A stretch of 64,000 nt of DNA, taken from the NCBI GenBank assembly GCA_037130365.1, contig JBAXTE010000016.1, positions 1-64,000 of the forward strand. The letters run 5' to 3'. The translations under genes were made by a program, and so were the position numbers. The stretch's first letter is position 1. Each line of letters opens with the position of its first letter. The notes beneath the pieces were generated by a model. It searched no databases and was not told the origin of the DNA. It saw only the letters and a program-made list of their open reading frames with translations. Source of the DNA: JBAXTE01 sp037130365. Lineage in GTDB: Bacteria; Bacteroidota; Bacteroidia; Bacteroidales; WCHB1-69. Of the stretch, positions 1 through 8,019 are shown piece after piece.

Positions 1-477
1 GTAATTGACATTCAAAATGACATTACCAAAAACTACAAAGAAATCATTGACAATGTTAATCGGTCAATAGATTGGGCCGTGGAAAATGAAATTCATGTCG
101 TTTACATAAGGCATTATAACTTATCTGACGGCACAAGGACGTTCAAACCTAATACACGTGGGTCTGAATTAGTTTCTGACATGAAATTGGTTTCCAAAAA
201 CATTTTTGAAAAATCCAAAGGCAACGCATTGACCAGCGAAGATTTTGCTGACTTTATCAAGAAAAATGAAATAAGCGAATTTTACATTACAGGAGCAGAC
301 GCGATTGCCTGCGTGAAATCAACCGTATTTAATATGTGTAAGGAAAACTACAAAGTTTCAGTCTTATCAGATTGTATTACGAGTTATGATAAAAGGAAAA
401 TTGACGAAATGCTGAATTATTACGAAAAAAATGGCAGTAAAATAATTAATTTGAATGACTTGTTAGATTCTAAATAA
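1..477 (+). CDS. Isochorismatase-family cysteine hydrolase, 5' truncated by the window edge
   Basis: The reading frame is open from base 1 and begins with VIDIQND, the N-terminal strand of the isochorismatase-like fold whose first Asp is catalytic. The Lys of SKNIFEKSKGNAL and the Cys of TGADAIACVKST complete the expected Asp-Lys-Cys triad, so the visible part looks functional. The family includes nicotinamidases, isochorismatases and uncharacterised amidases; the substrate cannot be told. A GTG at 79 lies in the frame but is internal to the conserved fold and is not the start. Only a few N-terminal residues are missing. The C-terminus (YYEKNGSKIINLNDLL) is normal for the fold. Confidence 0.85.
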   Translation, partial: VIDIQNDITKNYKEIIDNVNRSIDWAVENEIHVVYIRHYNLSDGTRTFKPNTRGSELVSDMKLVSKNIFEKSKGNALTSEDFADFIKKNEISEFYITGADAIACVKSTVFNMCKENYKVSVLSDCITSYDKRKIDEMLNYYEKNGSKIINLNDLLDSK

Positions 478-881
478 AAATTCCAGCGGCATAGCGTAAC
501 AGAGGGTTTGAAGGAAATTTGAAAGTTCAACAATCCCGATAATTATCGGTATAAATATCTTTGTTGTGGCTTGAAAGTAACAATATTCAACCAAACATAA
601 GAAAAAAATTATGCTGTTTATTTTAATATCTAATTTTTTATTCCCTATATTTGCTAAACTAAAAATGCACCCCATTACAACTAAAACATGAGTGGTAAAA
701 ACATTTATAAGAACTATTATCTAGTTATGGCGCATTTTAAAGTCGAACTTTAAACAAATAATTAACATAATAATTGGACTGATTTTCCTTCAATTTGACA
801 CGGAAGATGGAGAAAGAGTTCGCAATTACTTTGAATAGCTAATGGAAATATGCTCGAGACGAAACTTGAACAACTTTATTT
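478..881. other. Intergenic stretch with cassette-like repeat and palindrome, no gene
   Basis: About 400 bp with no convincing gene. Just after the hydrolase stop there is a GC-richer patch (ccagcggcatagcgtaacag) that resembles the patch after the next gene at 1167. A perfect palindrome sits at 536-549. A short open stretch ending in TAG at 836-838 reads like the tail of a small membrane protein, but it has a stop upstream and no start, so at most it is a gene remnant. Confidence 0.5.
536..549. repeat. Dispersed palindrome ccgataattatcgg, copy 1
   Basis: A 14-bp perfect palindrome. Longer 18-bp versions recur at 52630-52647 (perfect) and 54224-54241 (two central bases unpaired). All three are in non-coding DNA, which suggests a small dispersed repeat family or protein-binding site. 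Confidence 0.7.
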
Positions 882-1166
882 ATGGATTTGACTCCTCAAA
901 ATAGAAACCATTCGAACAAGACCTTTGAAATTATTGGTCTTTACATTCTCGGACTTATATTTCTTGGGCTGTTCATTTATATTGATAATTCTCAGGAATT
1001 GAATGACTTTTTGAAAAAGGCTGACAGATTTAGAACAGATTGGGGATTCGGATTATATGTAATTATTGGACTGATAAAAATGGTTTCACTAATTTCAGGA
1101 GTGGCGATTCCGTTAATATTGACAATAAAATTGATTAGACAAAAAAGAAAGAAAAACACCCCATAA
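882..1166 (+). CDS. Small two-helix membrane protein of unknown function
   Basis: 94 residues with an ATG start. Two hydrophobic segments are clear: about 18-34 (IIGLYILGLIFLGLFIYI) and about 60-83 (YVIIGLIKMVSLISGVAIPL). A basic tail (RQKRKK) follows, placing the C-terminus in the cytoplasm. No family is recognised. The gene is single, on the plus strand between repeat-containing spacers, and looks like accessory cargo. It is believable as a gene because of the amphipathic linker and the length, but no homology can be claimed. Confidence 0.55.
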   Translation: MDLTPQNRNHSNKTFEIIGLYILGLIFLGLFIYIDNSQELNDFLKKADRFRTDWGFGLYVIIGLIKMVSLISGVAIPLILTIKLIRQKRKKNTP

Positions 1167-1368
1167 CAGCGGGGTGGCACAATAGCGGGGTAGCGGGTTT
1201 TGATAGTTCACACAAATTAATTAACACGAAAGCGATCGTGATTGGTGTGTGGTGAAAGTATAGTTGCATTTAATTTGTAACGTAGCAAAGCCGGCTCCGT
1301 TAGGAAAAAGTTCAAAAAGGAAGATGACATACAAGGTGTGGTATTGATAAAATGAAAACATAGATAAA
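1167..1368. other. Cassette-type spacer with GC-rich short repeats
   Basis: Directly after the stop the sequence ataacagcggggtggcac is followed by atagcggggtagcgggtttt, two AGCGGGGT-containing units in tandem. The composition is much richer in G+C than the neighbouring DNA. A similar patch follows the previous gene at about 480-510. Patches like this between single small genes recall the spacers of cassette arrays in Bacteroidota, but no complete attC-like folded site could be defined. No gene is seen. Confidence 0.4.
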
Positions 1369-2865
1369 ATGGCAATAGAATACGACAAAAAGAAAAAATA
1401 CACTCCAGCAGAATTGATGGAAATGGCTTATCAGGAAAGTCTTTTTTCAATTCATGAACACGGCCATAAACCAGACCCAATAGTTGGAGCAATACTTACC
1501 ACATCAGATGGAAAGATAATGGCTACTTCACATAGAGGCGAATTACGAATAGGAGAACACTGCGAATTTACCTTGATTGAAAGAAAACTAAAGTCTGAAA
1601 ACTTAAAAGATTGCCATTTATATGTCACTTTAGAACCATGTATTGACAAAGTACGCAAGCCACCCAAAAGAGGATGTGCTACTCATATTTATAAAGCAAG
1701 ACTTGCAAAAGTTTTTATTGGAATCCGTGACCCTGATATAGACATAGAAAATGAAGGAGCTAATGAATTGATTGCAAAAAGAATTATTGTTGAAGATTTC
1801 CATTCTGAAATAGCCGAAAAAATCCGGTTAAGCCTTGCCGAATTTATTAAATACAAAGAAGCTCAAAAATTAATCATACAGCAAGAAAGAGAAGAAAAAC
1901 CGATTGCTTATTTGAAACAAGCTGCAATTAATACTACGATTTCCCAATTTTCTAGTACTGCAGTAAATGAGTTTGTAAAAAATTCTCAGGCTACATTTAC
2001 ATATCCATCAAATGCTTTCAACGATTGGGCCATTTCATTTGAATTAGCTAAGAAAGTTGGAGAAACAATTTTGCCTACCAAATTAGGATTGATGTTGTTT
2101 GGCGAACATGCAGACGAAACACTCTCACACACTATTTTCAAGGTAGAATTGGATTATGGAAATGGTAAAGCTGAAATAGAAGACTTTGGAGGTCCAGTTG
2201 CTACGCAACTTCCAAGAATAATGAAATTTATTAAGGATAAAGGGCTAAAACTTACTATTGATAGAAGTTCAGCAAAGCGGGAAACAGTTTCTGATTTTCC
2301 AATCGAAGTTTTGAGAGAAGTAATAGCTAACGCTATTATTCATAGAGATTATACCATTACCGAAGCGACAAACTATTTATACATTGGTAAGGAAAAGATA
2401 ATTATTAAAAGTCCGGGCATACCCATGCCACCATTAACCATTGTTGATATTCGAACTATGGATTTACCTTCTATTAGCCGAAATCCAAAGATAATGTATG
2501 TATATAACCGAATGGGATTAGCTGAAGCAAGGGGCATTGGTTTGCGAAATATGAAGCGACTGCCCGAATATGGGTTTCCTTTGCCAACTTTCAATTTAAA
2601 GGGAAATGTGTTAGAGATTGTATTTGTTAGAGACGCTTCGTTAATACCTGAATTAAAGGGCGTTAATACTAAAGGTTTTACTCAGGAAGATAGAGTTGGT
2701 TTATTCTTTATTCAGCAGAACGAACTAGTTTCCGTGAAAGAATATGCCAGTCATTTTGGGTTGACAGATAAAACAGCTCAAAGACGAATAGCCAAACTAT
2801 TTGATAAAGGCTTATTGGAAAAAGAAGGTGAAAATAGATGGATAAAATATAGAATTAAAAATTAG
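1369..2865 (+). CDS. Deaminase - HATPase_c_4 - winged-helix fusion protein
   Basis: 498 residues in three parts. Residues about 10-165 form a RibD/dCMP-type zinc deaminase: H64-C65-E66 supplies a zinc ligand and the catalytic Glu, and TLEPC (C91) with C103 supplies the other ligands. As in RibD, IRDPDIDIENEGANEL follows. Residues about 225-425 match the C-terminal ATPase part of Schlafen/AlbA_2-type ('divergent AAA_4') proteins: KLGLMLFGEH, then EVLREVIANAIIHRDY (a GHKL N-box-like helix) and GIGLRNM. Residues about 435-498 are a winged helix (VKEYASHFGLTDKTAQRRIAKL). The deaminase therefore sits where the AlbA_2 domain normally is. A role in nucleotide-based regulation or phage defence is only inference. 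The ATG was chosen because the protein fold begins soon after it. Confidence 0.8.
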   Translation: MAIEYDKKKKYTPAELMEMAYQESLFSIHEHGHKPDPIVGAILTTSDGKIMATSHRGELRIGEHCEFTLIERKLKSENLKDCHLYVTLEPCIDKVRKPPKRGCATHIYKARLAKVFIGIRDPDIDIENEGANELIAKRIIVEDFHSEIAEKIRLSLAEFIKYKEAQKLIIQQEREEKPIAYLKQAAINTTISQFSSTAVNEFVKNSQATFTYPSNAFNDWAISFELAKKVGETILPTKLGLMLFGEHADETLSHTIFKVELDYGNGKAEIEDFGGPVATQLPRIMKFIKDKGLKLTIDRSSAKRETVSDFPIEVLREVIANAIIHRDYTITEATNYLYIGKEKIIIKSPGIPMPPLTIVDIRTMDLPSISRNPKIMYVYNRMGLAEARGIGLRNMKRLPEYGFPLPTFNLKGNVLEIVFVRDASLIPELKGVNTKGFTQEDRVGLFFIQQNELVSVKEYASHFGLTDKTAQRRIAKLFDKGLLEKEGENRWIKYRIKN

Positions 2866-2868
2866 AAA

Positions 2869-2963
2869 TCAAGGACAACATCGAAGACTTTTTGTCCTTG
2901 ACTGATAATATTAAAACATCGTAACGCTTATCAAGGACAAATTCAAGGACAAAATGTCCTCGA
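2869..2963. repeat. Cluster of TCAAGGACAA boxes
   Basis: TCAAGGACAA occurs at 2869-2878, 2931-2940 and 2943-2952. It occurs in inverse orientation at 2892-2901, with an imperfect inverse at 2955-2963. The first direct and inverse copies make a perfect 10-bp hairpin with a 13-nt loop just after the stop of the deaminase fusion gene. There is no T run, so a simple intrinsic terminator is unlikely. Binding by the upstream winged-helix protein is possible but unproven. Confidence 0.65.
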
Positions 2964-2968
2964 CAAAT

Positions 2969-3098
2969 TAATACCGCTTCTAGATATAATATAGTCCATT
3001 TTTCAAACTTTAAATGAACTATTTATATCTACGAGCGGCATTAGACCAATCTTAATATAAAATATCTTTGGGCTATTTTATATTAAGATTTGGTATAA
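2969..3098 (+). repeat. MITE-like two-hairpin repeat, copy A
   Basis: This 130-bp element is nearly identical to the reverse complement of 13000-13149. It folds as two hairpins. The first pairs tagatataatatag with ctatttatatcta and, inside that, cattt with aaatg. The second pairs ccaatcttaatataaaata with tattttatattaagatttgg (one-base bulge). It lies between converging genes, and its end (tataccaaatcttaa on the minus strand) encodes the last residues and stop of the 3083-4090 gene. It may act as a two-way terminator. No transposase is present. Confidence 0.85.
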
Positions 3099-4090
3099 TA
3101 AAACAGTTCGCGTTTGTAGGTAAATTCGGTGTTGTGGTTGTCTACTACTTTTTTTAGTGTCCAATTGCCGTTTGTGTCATATTCGAGATACTCTATTTTG
3201 TAGTTATCGATAAGATAAAATTTTCCTTTTCCATCCATTCCTGAGGCTAAGTGCGTAATTTCAGTGAGCTCGTTTTTTGAGTTGTATTTGTATTCGTCAA
3301 GGAGGTCGATATTGTACGAATTCTTTATGGTGTTATCCACATTTAGCCATTTTATAATGTTTCCATTGTTGTCGTAGGTGATATCGTCGTAATAAAAATC
3401 GAAATATTTAGGTTGTTGTATTAACGTATTCTTGTTTTTGGCTGTGGTATCTTTTTTTAGTTTTATCTCGGCAACGAACGAGATCAACCGGTCGATATTT
3501 CGTTCGTAGCTGGTTTTTGGAATTTGATAATTGTACTTCAGTTGGACTGAGTCGTGCGCTTTATTCCAAATGTAATTCAAGGTGTAATTAAACATCATTG
3601 CATCGTTGTTGTATTGCGAATTGGATTCGTAACGTTCATAAATTTCTTGATTTATGTTGCCACTGGAATCAATTATTTTAGTGGTTTTTGACGCATTCTG
3701 AGGGGTTCCGTTTAAGCTTTCAATCTTTAATAGTTGGCTTCCTGTTTCATTATAAAAAAAGTTTTCGATGGTGGCATTGGAGTGTTTTAGCGTCTTTAAC
3801 GTATCTTCGAAATACAGCGAAAGTCGGTTGTTTTTTAAGAATTCATAGTGAATTGTTTTTGCCAAAACGGGCAATTGTCCAACTTCTTTTTTAGTAATGG
3901 TTTCGATAATACACTTTACATTTCCGTGCAACTGATAATTTTTGGTGGTTTTTATAAGATAATCGGTTTTTAATGTTTCGTAAAAAGTAGGCTTCAATTT
4001 CGGAATTTCGATGTTTGGAACTATTTGTCCAAAGGTAAAGTTGAGAAATAAGGTTGAGAAAAGAAAGAAAAAAAGCGGTAATTGTTTCAT
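3083..4090 (-). CDS. Secreted protein of unknown function with YD-like C-terminal repeats
   Basis: 335 residues from the ATG at 4090. The frame opens further upstream, but MKQLPLFFFLFSTLF followed by FGQ is a typical signal peptide with a Bacteroidota-style cleavage site, so 4090 is preferred. The C-terminal half carries loosely repeated YDDITYDNNGNIIKW / YLEYDTNGNWTLKK segments that resemble the YD motif of Rhs-type proteins, but there are too few to call it Rhs. The final YTKS and stop are encoded by the dispersed repeat, so the natural C-terminus may have been altered by its insertion. Function unknown. Confidence 0.75.
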   Translation of the reverse strand: MKQLPLFFFLFSTLFLNFTFGQIVPNIEIPKLKPTFYETLKTDYLIKTTKNYQLHGNVKCIIETITKKEVGQLPVLAKTIHYEFLKNNRLSLYFEDTLKTLKHSNATIENFFYNETGSQLLKIESLNGTPQNASKTTKIIDSSGNINQEIYERYESNSQYNNDAMMFNYTLNYIWNKAHDSVQLKYNYQIPKTSYERNIDRLISFVAEIKLKKDTTAKNKNTLIQQPKYFDFYYDDITYDNNGNIIKWLNVDNTIKNSYNIDLLDEYKYNSKNELTEITHLASGMDGKGKFYLIDNYKIEYLEYDTNGNWTLKKVVDNHNTEFTYKRELFYYTKS

Positions 4091-4354
4091 TTTAAAACAC
4101 TTAATTAATAAAATCTTGAATAATTTTCGGACGATTTTTAAAACAAAAATAGTACCAGAGAAAGTAATTAAAAGGAAGAATTGTATGTTAAAAACTTCAA
4201 AAATTGATAAATTTGAAAAAATTACATCTGCCAACAAAACGCTAATTACAAAAATAAAGTCAATTGCATTTATCTTAAACTTCTATTCGTCCAAACCATA
4301 GTCTTGTCTTAAAATGGTTAAGAAGGTGCATTGGTTTAATTGAAAATAGAAGTT

Positions 4355-5497
4355 CTACTGAAATTTAGCATGCCACTTGTATTTTAATCGAATTGGTTTG
4401 CCTCTTTTTTTTGCTGGTACCCACTTAGGCATTAGTTTTATTATTCTAATAGCTTCCTTATCAAGTAATGGATGTATACTTTTAATAACTTTAATATTTG
4501 ATAGTGTGCCATCAATTTCAACAACAAATTGTGTAATAACTTCACCAGCAATTCCGTTTTTTTTAGCTTCGATAGGATAAATTAAATTTTTATCAATAAA
4601 CGAAGTCATTGAATTTTCACCATTAGGGAAATGTGGTAAAATTACATTTGTATCAACATAGATATCGCTATCGAATTTTCCTTTTTCCTGTATTTCACGA
4701 AATGGAAACTTCTCTTTTATTAATTTTCCTTTATCGTATGTTCTAGTGACCACCAAAGTGCTGTCATCCATAAATTCGGTGGATATTCCATGTTTTAAAT
4801 TCAATTCAAAATTAGAAATTTCTTGAGGAGTTCCATTTTTGTGATATTCAATACCTTCTCCTTGAATATTGTTGTTTACAAAATTGCAGCGACTTTTTAT
4901 GGCTCCCGTTTCGTAGTATATCATAAATTGGCCATTCTTAATGGGAGGACTTAACGTTGAAAATTCACCAATTTCTATTCTTAACGCTTTGTTATCGTAG
5001 TATTCAACCACAAATTTATTGTTGTTTTTTTTGATAATTCTGTAAAATGTACAAAATTCTTCTGAAGTATGGTTCCAACTGGCATTATAGAATGTTGATC
5101 CCAATTCTGCTTCATCCGAAAAATAGACTTTAATTGGAAAGACGATATAGGAACGAACAACTTTGTCAATATTTTTTCCAGGATTCCATTTTGGCATTCG
5201 TAATATTTTTTCCAAAATTTCATCGTTAATTGTTTTATTCAATTTACTTAATATTTCGGCATGACTTACCACACCTGTATTTTCAATAGTTAACCGAATA
5301 AACGTTTTTCTAAAAATGTTTTCAGCTGATAAGTAATCACTTTTAATGTTCGTTTTTAGATATGCGAAAAGTGCAGAATCACCACCTATATATGATGCTG
5401 GAATATCTGGAGTAGAATAAATGCTATCAGGTTTTATTTGAGCATTAAGTATCCCATTGTTTATTAAAAAGAATAGTAAAAATATTAACTTTTTCAA
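4355..5497 (-). CDS. Secreted protein with two TonB-C-like domains flanking MORN/YwqK-like repeats
   Basis: 380 residues with a signal peptide (MKKLIFLLFFLINNGILNAQ). Residues about 35-130 look like a divergent TonB C-terminal domain (FIRLTIENTGVVSHAEIL, then MPKWNPGK). The middle, about 165-260, has MORN/YwqK-type units (NGQFMIYYETGAIKSRC, IQGEGIEYHKNGTPQEI). Residues about 285-380 are a clear TonB-C domain (FPNGENSMTSFI, GEVITQFVVEIDGTL, LMPKWVPAKKRGK). Tandem paralogue of the next gene, 23 bp away and in the same direction. There is no inner-membrane anchor beyond the signal peptide, so it is not a working TonB; it probably acts in the periplasm or at the surface. Role unknown. Confidence 0.8.
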   Translation of the reverse strand: MKKLIFLLFFLINNGILNAQIKPDSIYSTPDIPASYIGGDSALFAYLKTNIKSDYLSAENIFRKTFIRLTIENTGVVSHAEILSKLNKTINDEILEKILRMPKWNPGKNIDKVVRSYIVFPIKVYFSDEAELGSTFYNASWNHTSEEFCTFYRIIKKNNNKFVVEYYDNKALRIEIGEFSTLSPPIKNGQFMIYYETGAIKSRCNFVNNNIQGEGIEYHKNGTPQEISNFELNLKHGISTEFMDDSTLVVTRTYDKGKLIKEKFPFREIQEKGKFDSDIYVDTNVILPHFPNGENSMTSFIDKNLIYPIEAKKNGIAGEVITQFVVEIDGTLSNIKVIKSIHPLLDKEAIRIIKLMPKWVPAKKRGKPIRLKYKWHAKFQ

Positions 5498-5520
5498 TGT
5501 TATTTTAAATTTTAGATATG

Positions 5521-6645
5521 CTAACTTAATTTGAACAATATTGGCAGTATAAATTCAGTTCTTACATACTTTCCTCGTAGCATCCCAGGATTCCATTTGG
5601 GCATCAATTTGACAATTCTTACGCATTCCTCGTCACAACCGCCTCCAATTCCTTTTAAAACTTTTATATTTGTAATTGAGCCATCTCTTTCAACAACAAA
5701 TTGAGTATATACAGTGCCTTGTATTTCATTTTCCAAAGCTTCTTGTGGATATTTTATATTGTTAGAAAGGAATTCAAGCCGAGCGTTATCGCCGCCTGGA
5801 AAATCAGGTAAAATTTCAACAACTGAATATACATCGATTGAATCTTCCACACCTTCAAAAGATATAAAAACACCATCTTTATATACTTTCTTCCGTAATA
5901 AACTATCGTTATCTAAATATTCAAAAGAAACACCATTTTTATTGTTATTTAAATAGTTGATCTTTGATTTCAATTTGCCACTTGGATAGTAATCAAAAGA
6001 TTCACCTTGAATGGTGTCGTTCACACAATTATACTCCGATTTTTTGATGCCATTATCGTAAAATACAACAAAATGTCCATGTTTTATTTCTGGGGACAAC
6101 GAAGAATATTCTCCTTGATCTACAATACCTCCACTTTTGAAATAATAATTGATGTTGTAAATTGTTCCATTTTTTTTCCTAATTCGATAGTAATCTGCAT
6201 TTTCTGAGCTCGTTTTCTTCCAATCTTTGTTAAAGTAAGTTGTATCTATAACAGTTTCAACGATGATGTTTTTTAATTTTATCGGCATAATGACTTGTGA
6301 TCTCACAATTACATTAATATGTTGAGATGGTGTCCATTTAGGCATGATTTTAACCATTCTCAACACTTCGTCATCAGTTTGTTTATTTATGCTTTTTAAT
6401 ATAACAGCATTGCTAATTTCTCCCGATTTTTCAACTACAAATTGTACGTATATTTGAGTTAAGTTGTTGTCAATATTCAATTTGTCGGTTATCAGATTTG
6501 TCTTGATAAATGCTATTCGAGCTGAATCGCCACCAACGAAAGTTGCAGGAATATCAGGAGTGATGTAAATACTGTCTGTTTTGGTTTGAGCATTTGCAAT
6601 ACTTAAACAAATAAGGGCAAAGAGTAGTAAGAAGTTTTTTTTCAT
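5521..6645 (-). CDS. Secreted protein with two TonB-C-like domains flanking MORN/YwqK-like repeats (paralogue)
   Basis: 374 residues with a signal peptide ending ANAQ. It has the same architecture as the 4355-5497 product: a first TonB-C-like domain (about 40-130, IYVQFVVEKSGEISNAVI, MPKWTPSQ), MORN/YwqK-like units (about 165-255, GHFVVFYDNGIKKSEYN, DYYPSGKLKSKIN), and a second TonB-C domain (about 280-374, FPGGDNARLEFL, QFVVERDGSITNIKVLKG, LMPKWNPGMLRGK). The second domain keeps the family's GG and PKWxPG motifs best. It sits in one direction with the genes on both sides, gaps of 23-26 bp, so an operon is likely. The pair arose by tandem duplication. Function unknown. Confidence 0.8.
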   Translation of the reverse strand: MKKNFLLLFALICLSIANAQTKTDSIYITPDIPATFVGGDSARIAFIKTNLITDKLNIDNNLTQIYVQFVVEKSGEISNAVILKSINKQTDDEVLRMVKIMPKWTPSQHINVIVRSQVIMPIKLKNIIVETVIDTTYFNKDWKKTSSENADYYRIRKKNGTIYNINYYFKSGGIVDQGEYSSLSPEIKHGHFVVFYDNGIKKSEYNCVNDTIQGESFDYYPSGKLKSKINYLNNNKNGVSFEYLDNDSLLRKKVYKDGVFISFEGVEDSIDVYSVVEILPDFPGGDNARLEFLSNNIKYPQEALENEIQGTVYTQFVVERDGSITNIKVLKGIGGGCDEECVRIVKLMPKWNPGMLRGKYVRTEFILPILFKLS

Positions 6646-6671
6646 GATAGTGATTTTTTAATACGTTGAAC

Positions 6672-7505
6672 CTAATTTTTTGGATTTTTATCTTTATAAA
6701 AATTTTCCCACGCTTTTTTAGGAAGAATCACCAGATTTTCTGTTTCAAAATCAAAAATAGATACATATTTTTTGCTGATAACATAATGTTGTTTCCATTC
6801 AACAAATTCTTTGTACAGTAAAAAAGTACAAATATCAGTTGAACTAATACAATCGGAAAGCACATGAGAATGTACGGTTAATTTTAATTGATTCGTAGTA
6901 TCCTCTGATTTATATGGTAATTTAAGCATAGTTTGATGAATCTTAATCCTTTTTTTGAATTTGTTTTTCTTGTTGTAGGTTAATAAATAGTCGTTGCCAA
7001 TTATTACAATACCCGAATTTGAAGGTCCAGTTATGATAAAAACTCTCTTTTTGCCATTTTTTATCAATGGAATCAAGTTAAAAGATGTTTTTTTGTAAAA
7101 GGTGAAAAAATCATCTTTATTCTCTTTAATTTGGTTTAAAGCTTCTTGTCGTATGGTAATTAAATCATACTCATATTGTGATGCTATATGATTTGTTGTG
7201 TCTATTTGATAAGGTTTTACTTGTGGTAAACTATCAAAATAATACCTAAAAAGAATTTCGTACGGATTTGTTTTACTAAAAAAGATATTTACTACCTTGT
7301 GATTTTCTGATTCGTATGAGAGATATCCTCCAATATTTTCACGTAAGTCGGTAAATCTTACCAACATATCATCGGTGCCATACCATGAGGCTTTTTCGAG
7401 ACGATAGAGAAGCTTTCCCTCTTCTAATATCTTTTGGGTCTCTTGGCTATAAGAGATCAACGTTAAGTTGAGTAATAGAAAAAGAAAAATTACAATTTTT
7501 TTCAT
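6672..7505 (-). CDS. Secreted protein of unknown function
   Basis: 277 residues starting with a signal peptide (MKKIVIFLFLLLNLTLISYSQ). After it comes EEGKLLYRLEKASWYGTD, a beginning I associate with uncharacterised exported Bacteroidota proteins. The rest is mixed alpha/beta with no catalytic motif that I can recognise. It is the first gene of the minus-strand run 7505-4355 and is therefore probably co-transcribed with the two TonB-C/MORN paralogues. The C-terminus has no sorting domain. Confidence 0.7.
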   Translation of the reverse strand: MKKIVIFLFLLLNLTLISYSQETQKILEEGKLLYRLEKASWYGTDDMLVRFTDLRENIGGYLSYESENHKVVNIFFSKTNPYEILFRYYFDSLPQVKPYQIDTTNHIASQYEYDLITIRQEALNQIKENKDDFFTFYKKTSFNLIPLIKNGKKRVFIITGPSNSGIVIIGNDYLLTYNKKNKFKKRIKIHQTMLKLPYKSEDTTNQLKLTVHSHVLSDCISSTDICTFLLYKEFVEWKQHYVISKKYVSIFDFETENLVILPKKAWENFYKDKNPKN

Positions 7506-8019
7506 AGCTAATATTTTTATGGGTAAAAATTACTAAAACTTGTATTTCAATAAGTCATATTTTAATTGCAAAGAATTTCTCACTCCTTGACAAAAATCAT
7601 AATCACTTATTAATCTGCGATATGTGTAAATAATATGGCGAGAACTTTTCATTTAAAATTAATATAAAAAACTGATATTAAGAATCTTAGATAAAATACT
7701 ACGATATCTAACACTAAGACACATAAATACTAGTATTGATTACAAAAATAGCAATTTAATTGACAATTTAACCTCTTTCTTTGGAGAAGAGATGAATTTT
7801 GCCAGAATTAAGTTTCTAAGCTTATTAATTATTGCACTTTACTACTGATGCGTTAATTTTTGGTGATTATTTGTAATGAACTATAATACTCCCTATAATT
7901 AGGATTTTAATTGCTATTTTGTTCAAATTTAACTTACAAAATATCGTTTCATGATATTTCTATTCAATTACAATATTACGAAAAAACAAAGAATTAAAAA
8001 ATTACTTCATTAAAAACTA
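7506..8019. other. AT-rich intergenic region, no gene seen
   Basis: About 510 bp of very AT-rich DNA between the secreted-protein run and the decayed permease. Stops are frequent in all frames. An 18-codon open stretch starting atgaattttgcc near 7790 is the only start-like feature and is too short to support. It may hold degraded 5' parts of the permease pseudogene and the promoter of the minus-strand run, but no clear promoter was found. Confidence 0.5.

Noticed and set aside
79..477. A 132-residue gene starting at GTG 79
   Set aside because: The frame is open to base 1 and the upstream codons encode the conserved VIDIQND strand, so the gene begins outside the window.
463..675. 70-residue minus-strand open frame
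   Set aside because: Runs into the hydrolase end and across the palindrome; no family signal or start context.
4091..4237. N-terminal extension of the secreted protein at 3083-4090
   Set aside because: The signal peptide begins at the ATG at 4090; the extension would put it 49 residues inside.
4011..4301. 96-residue plus-strand open frame
   Set aside because: Antisense to the start of a secreted-protein gene and composed of Lys/Ile runs from AT-rich DNA.
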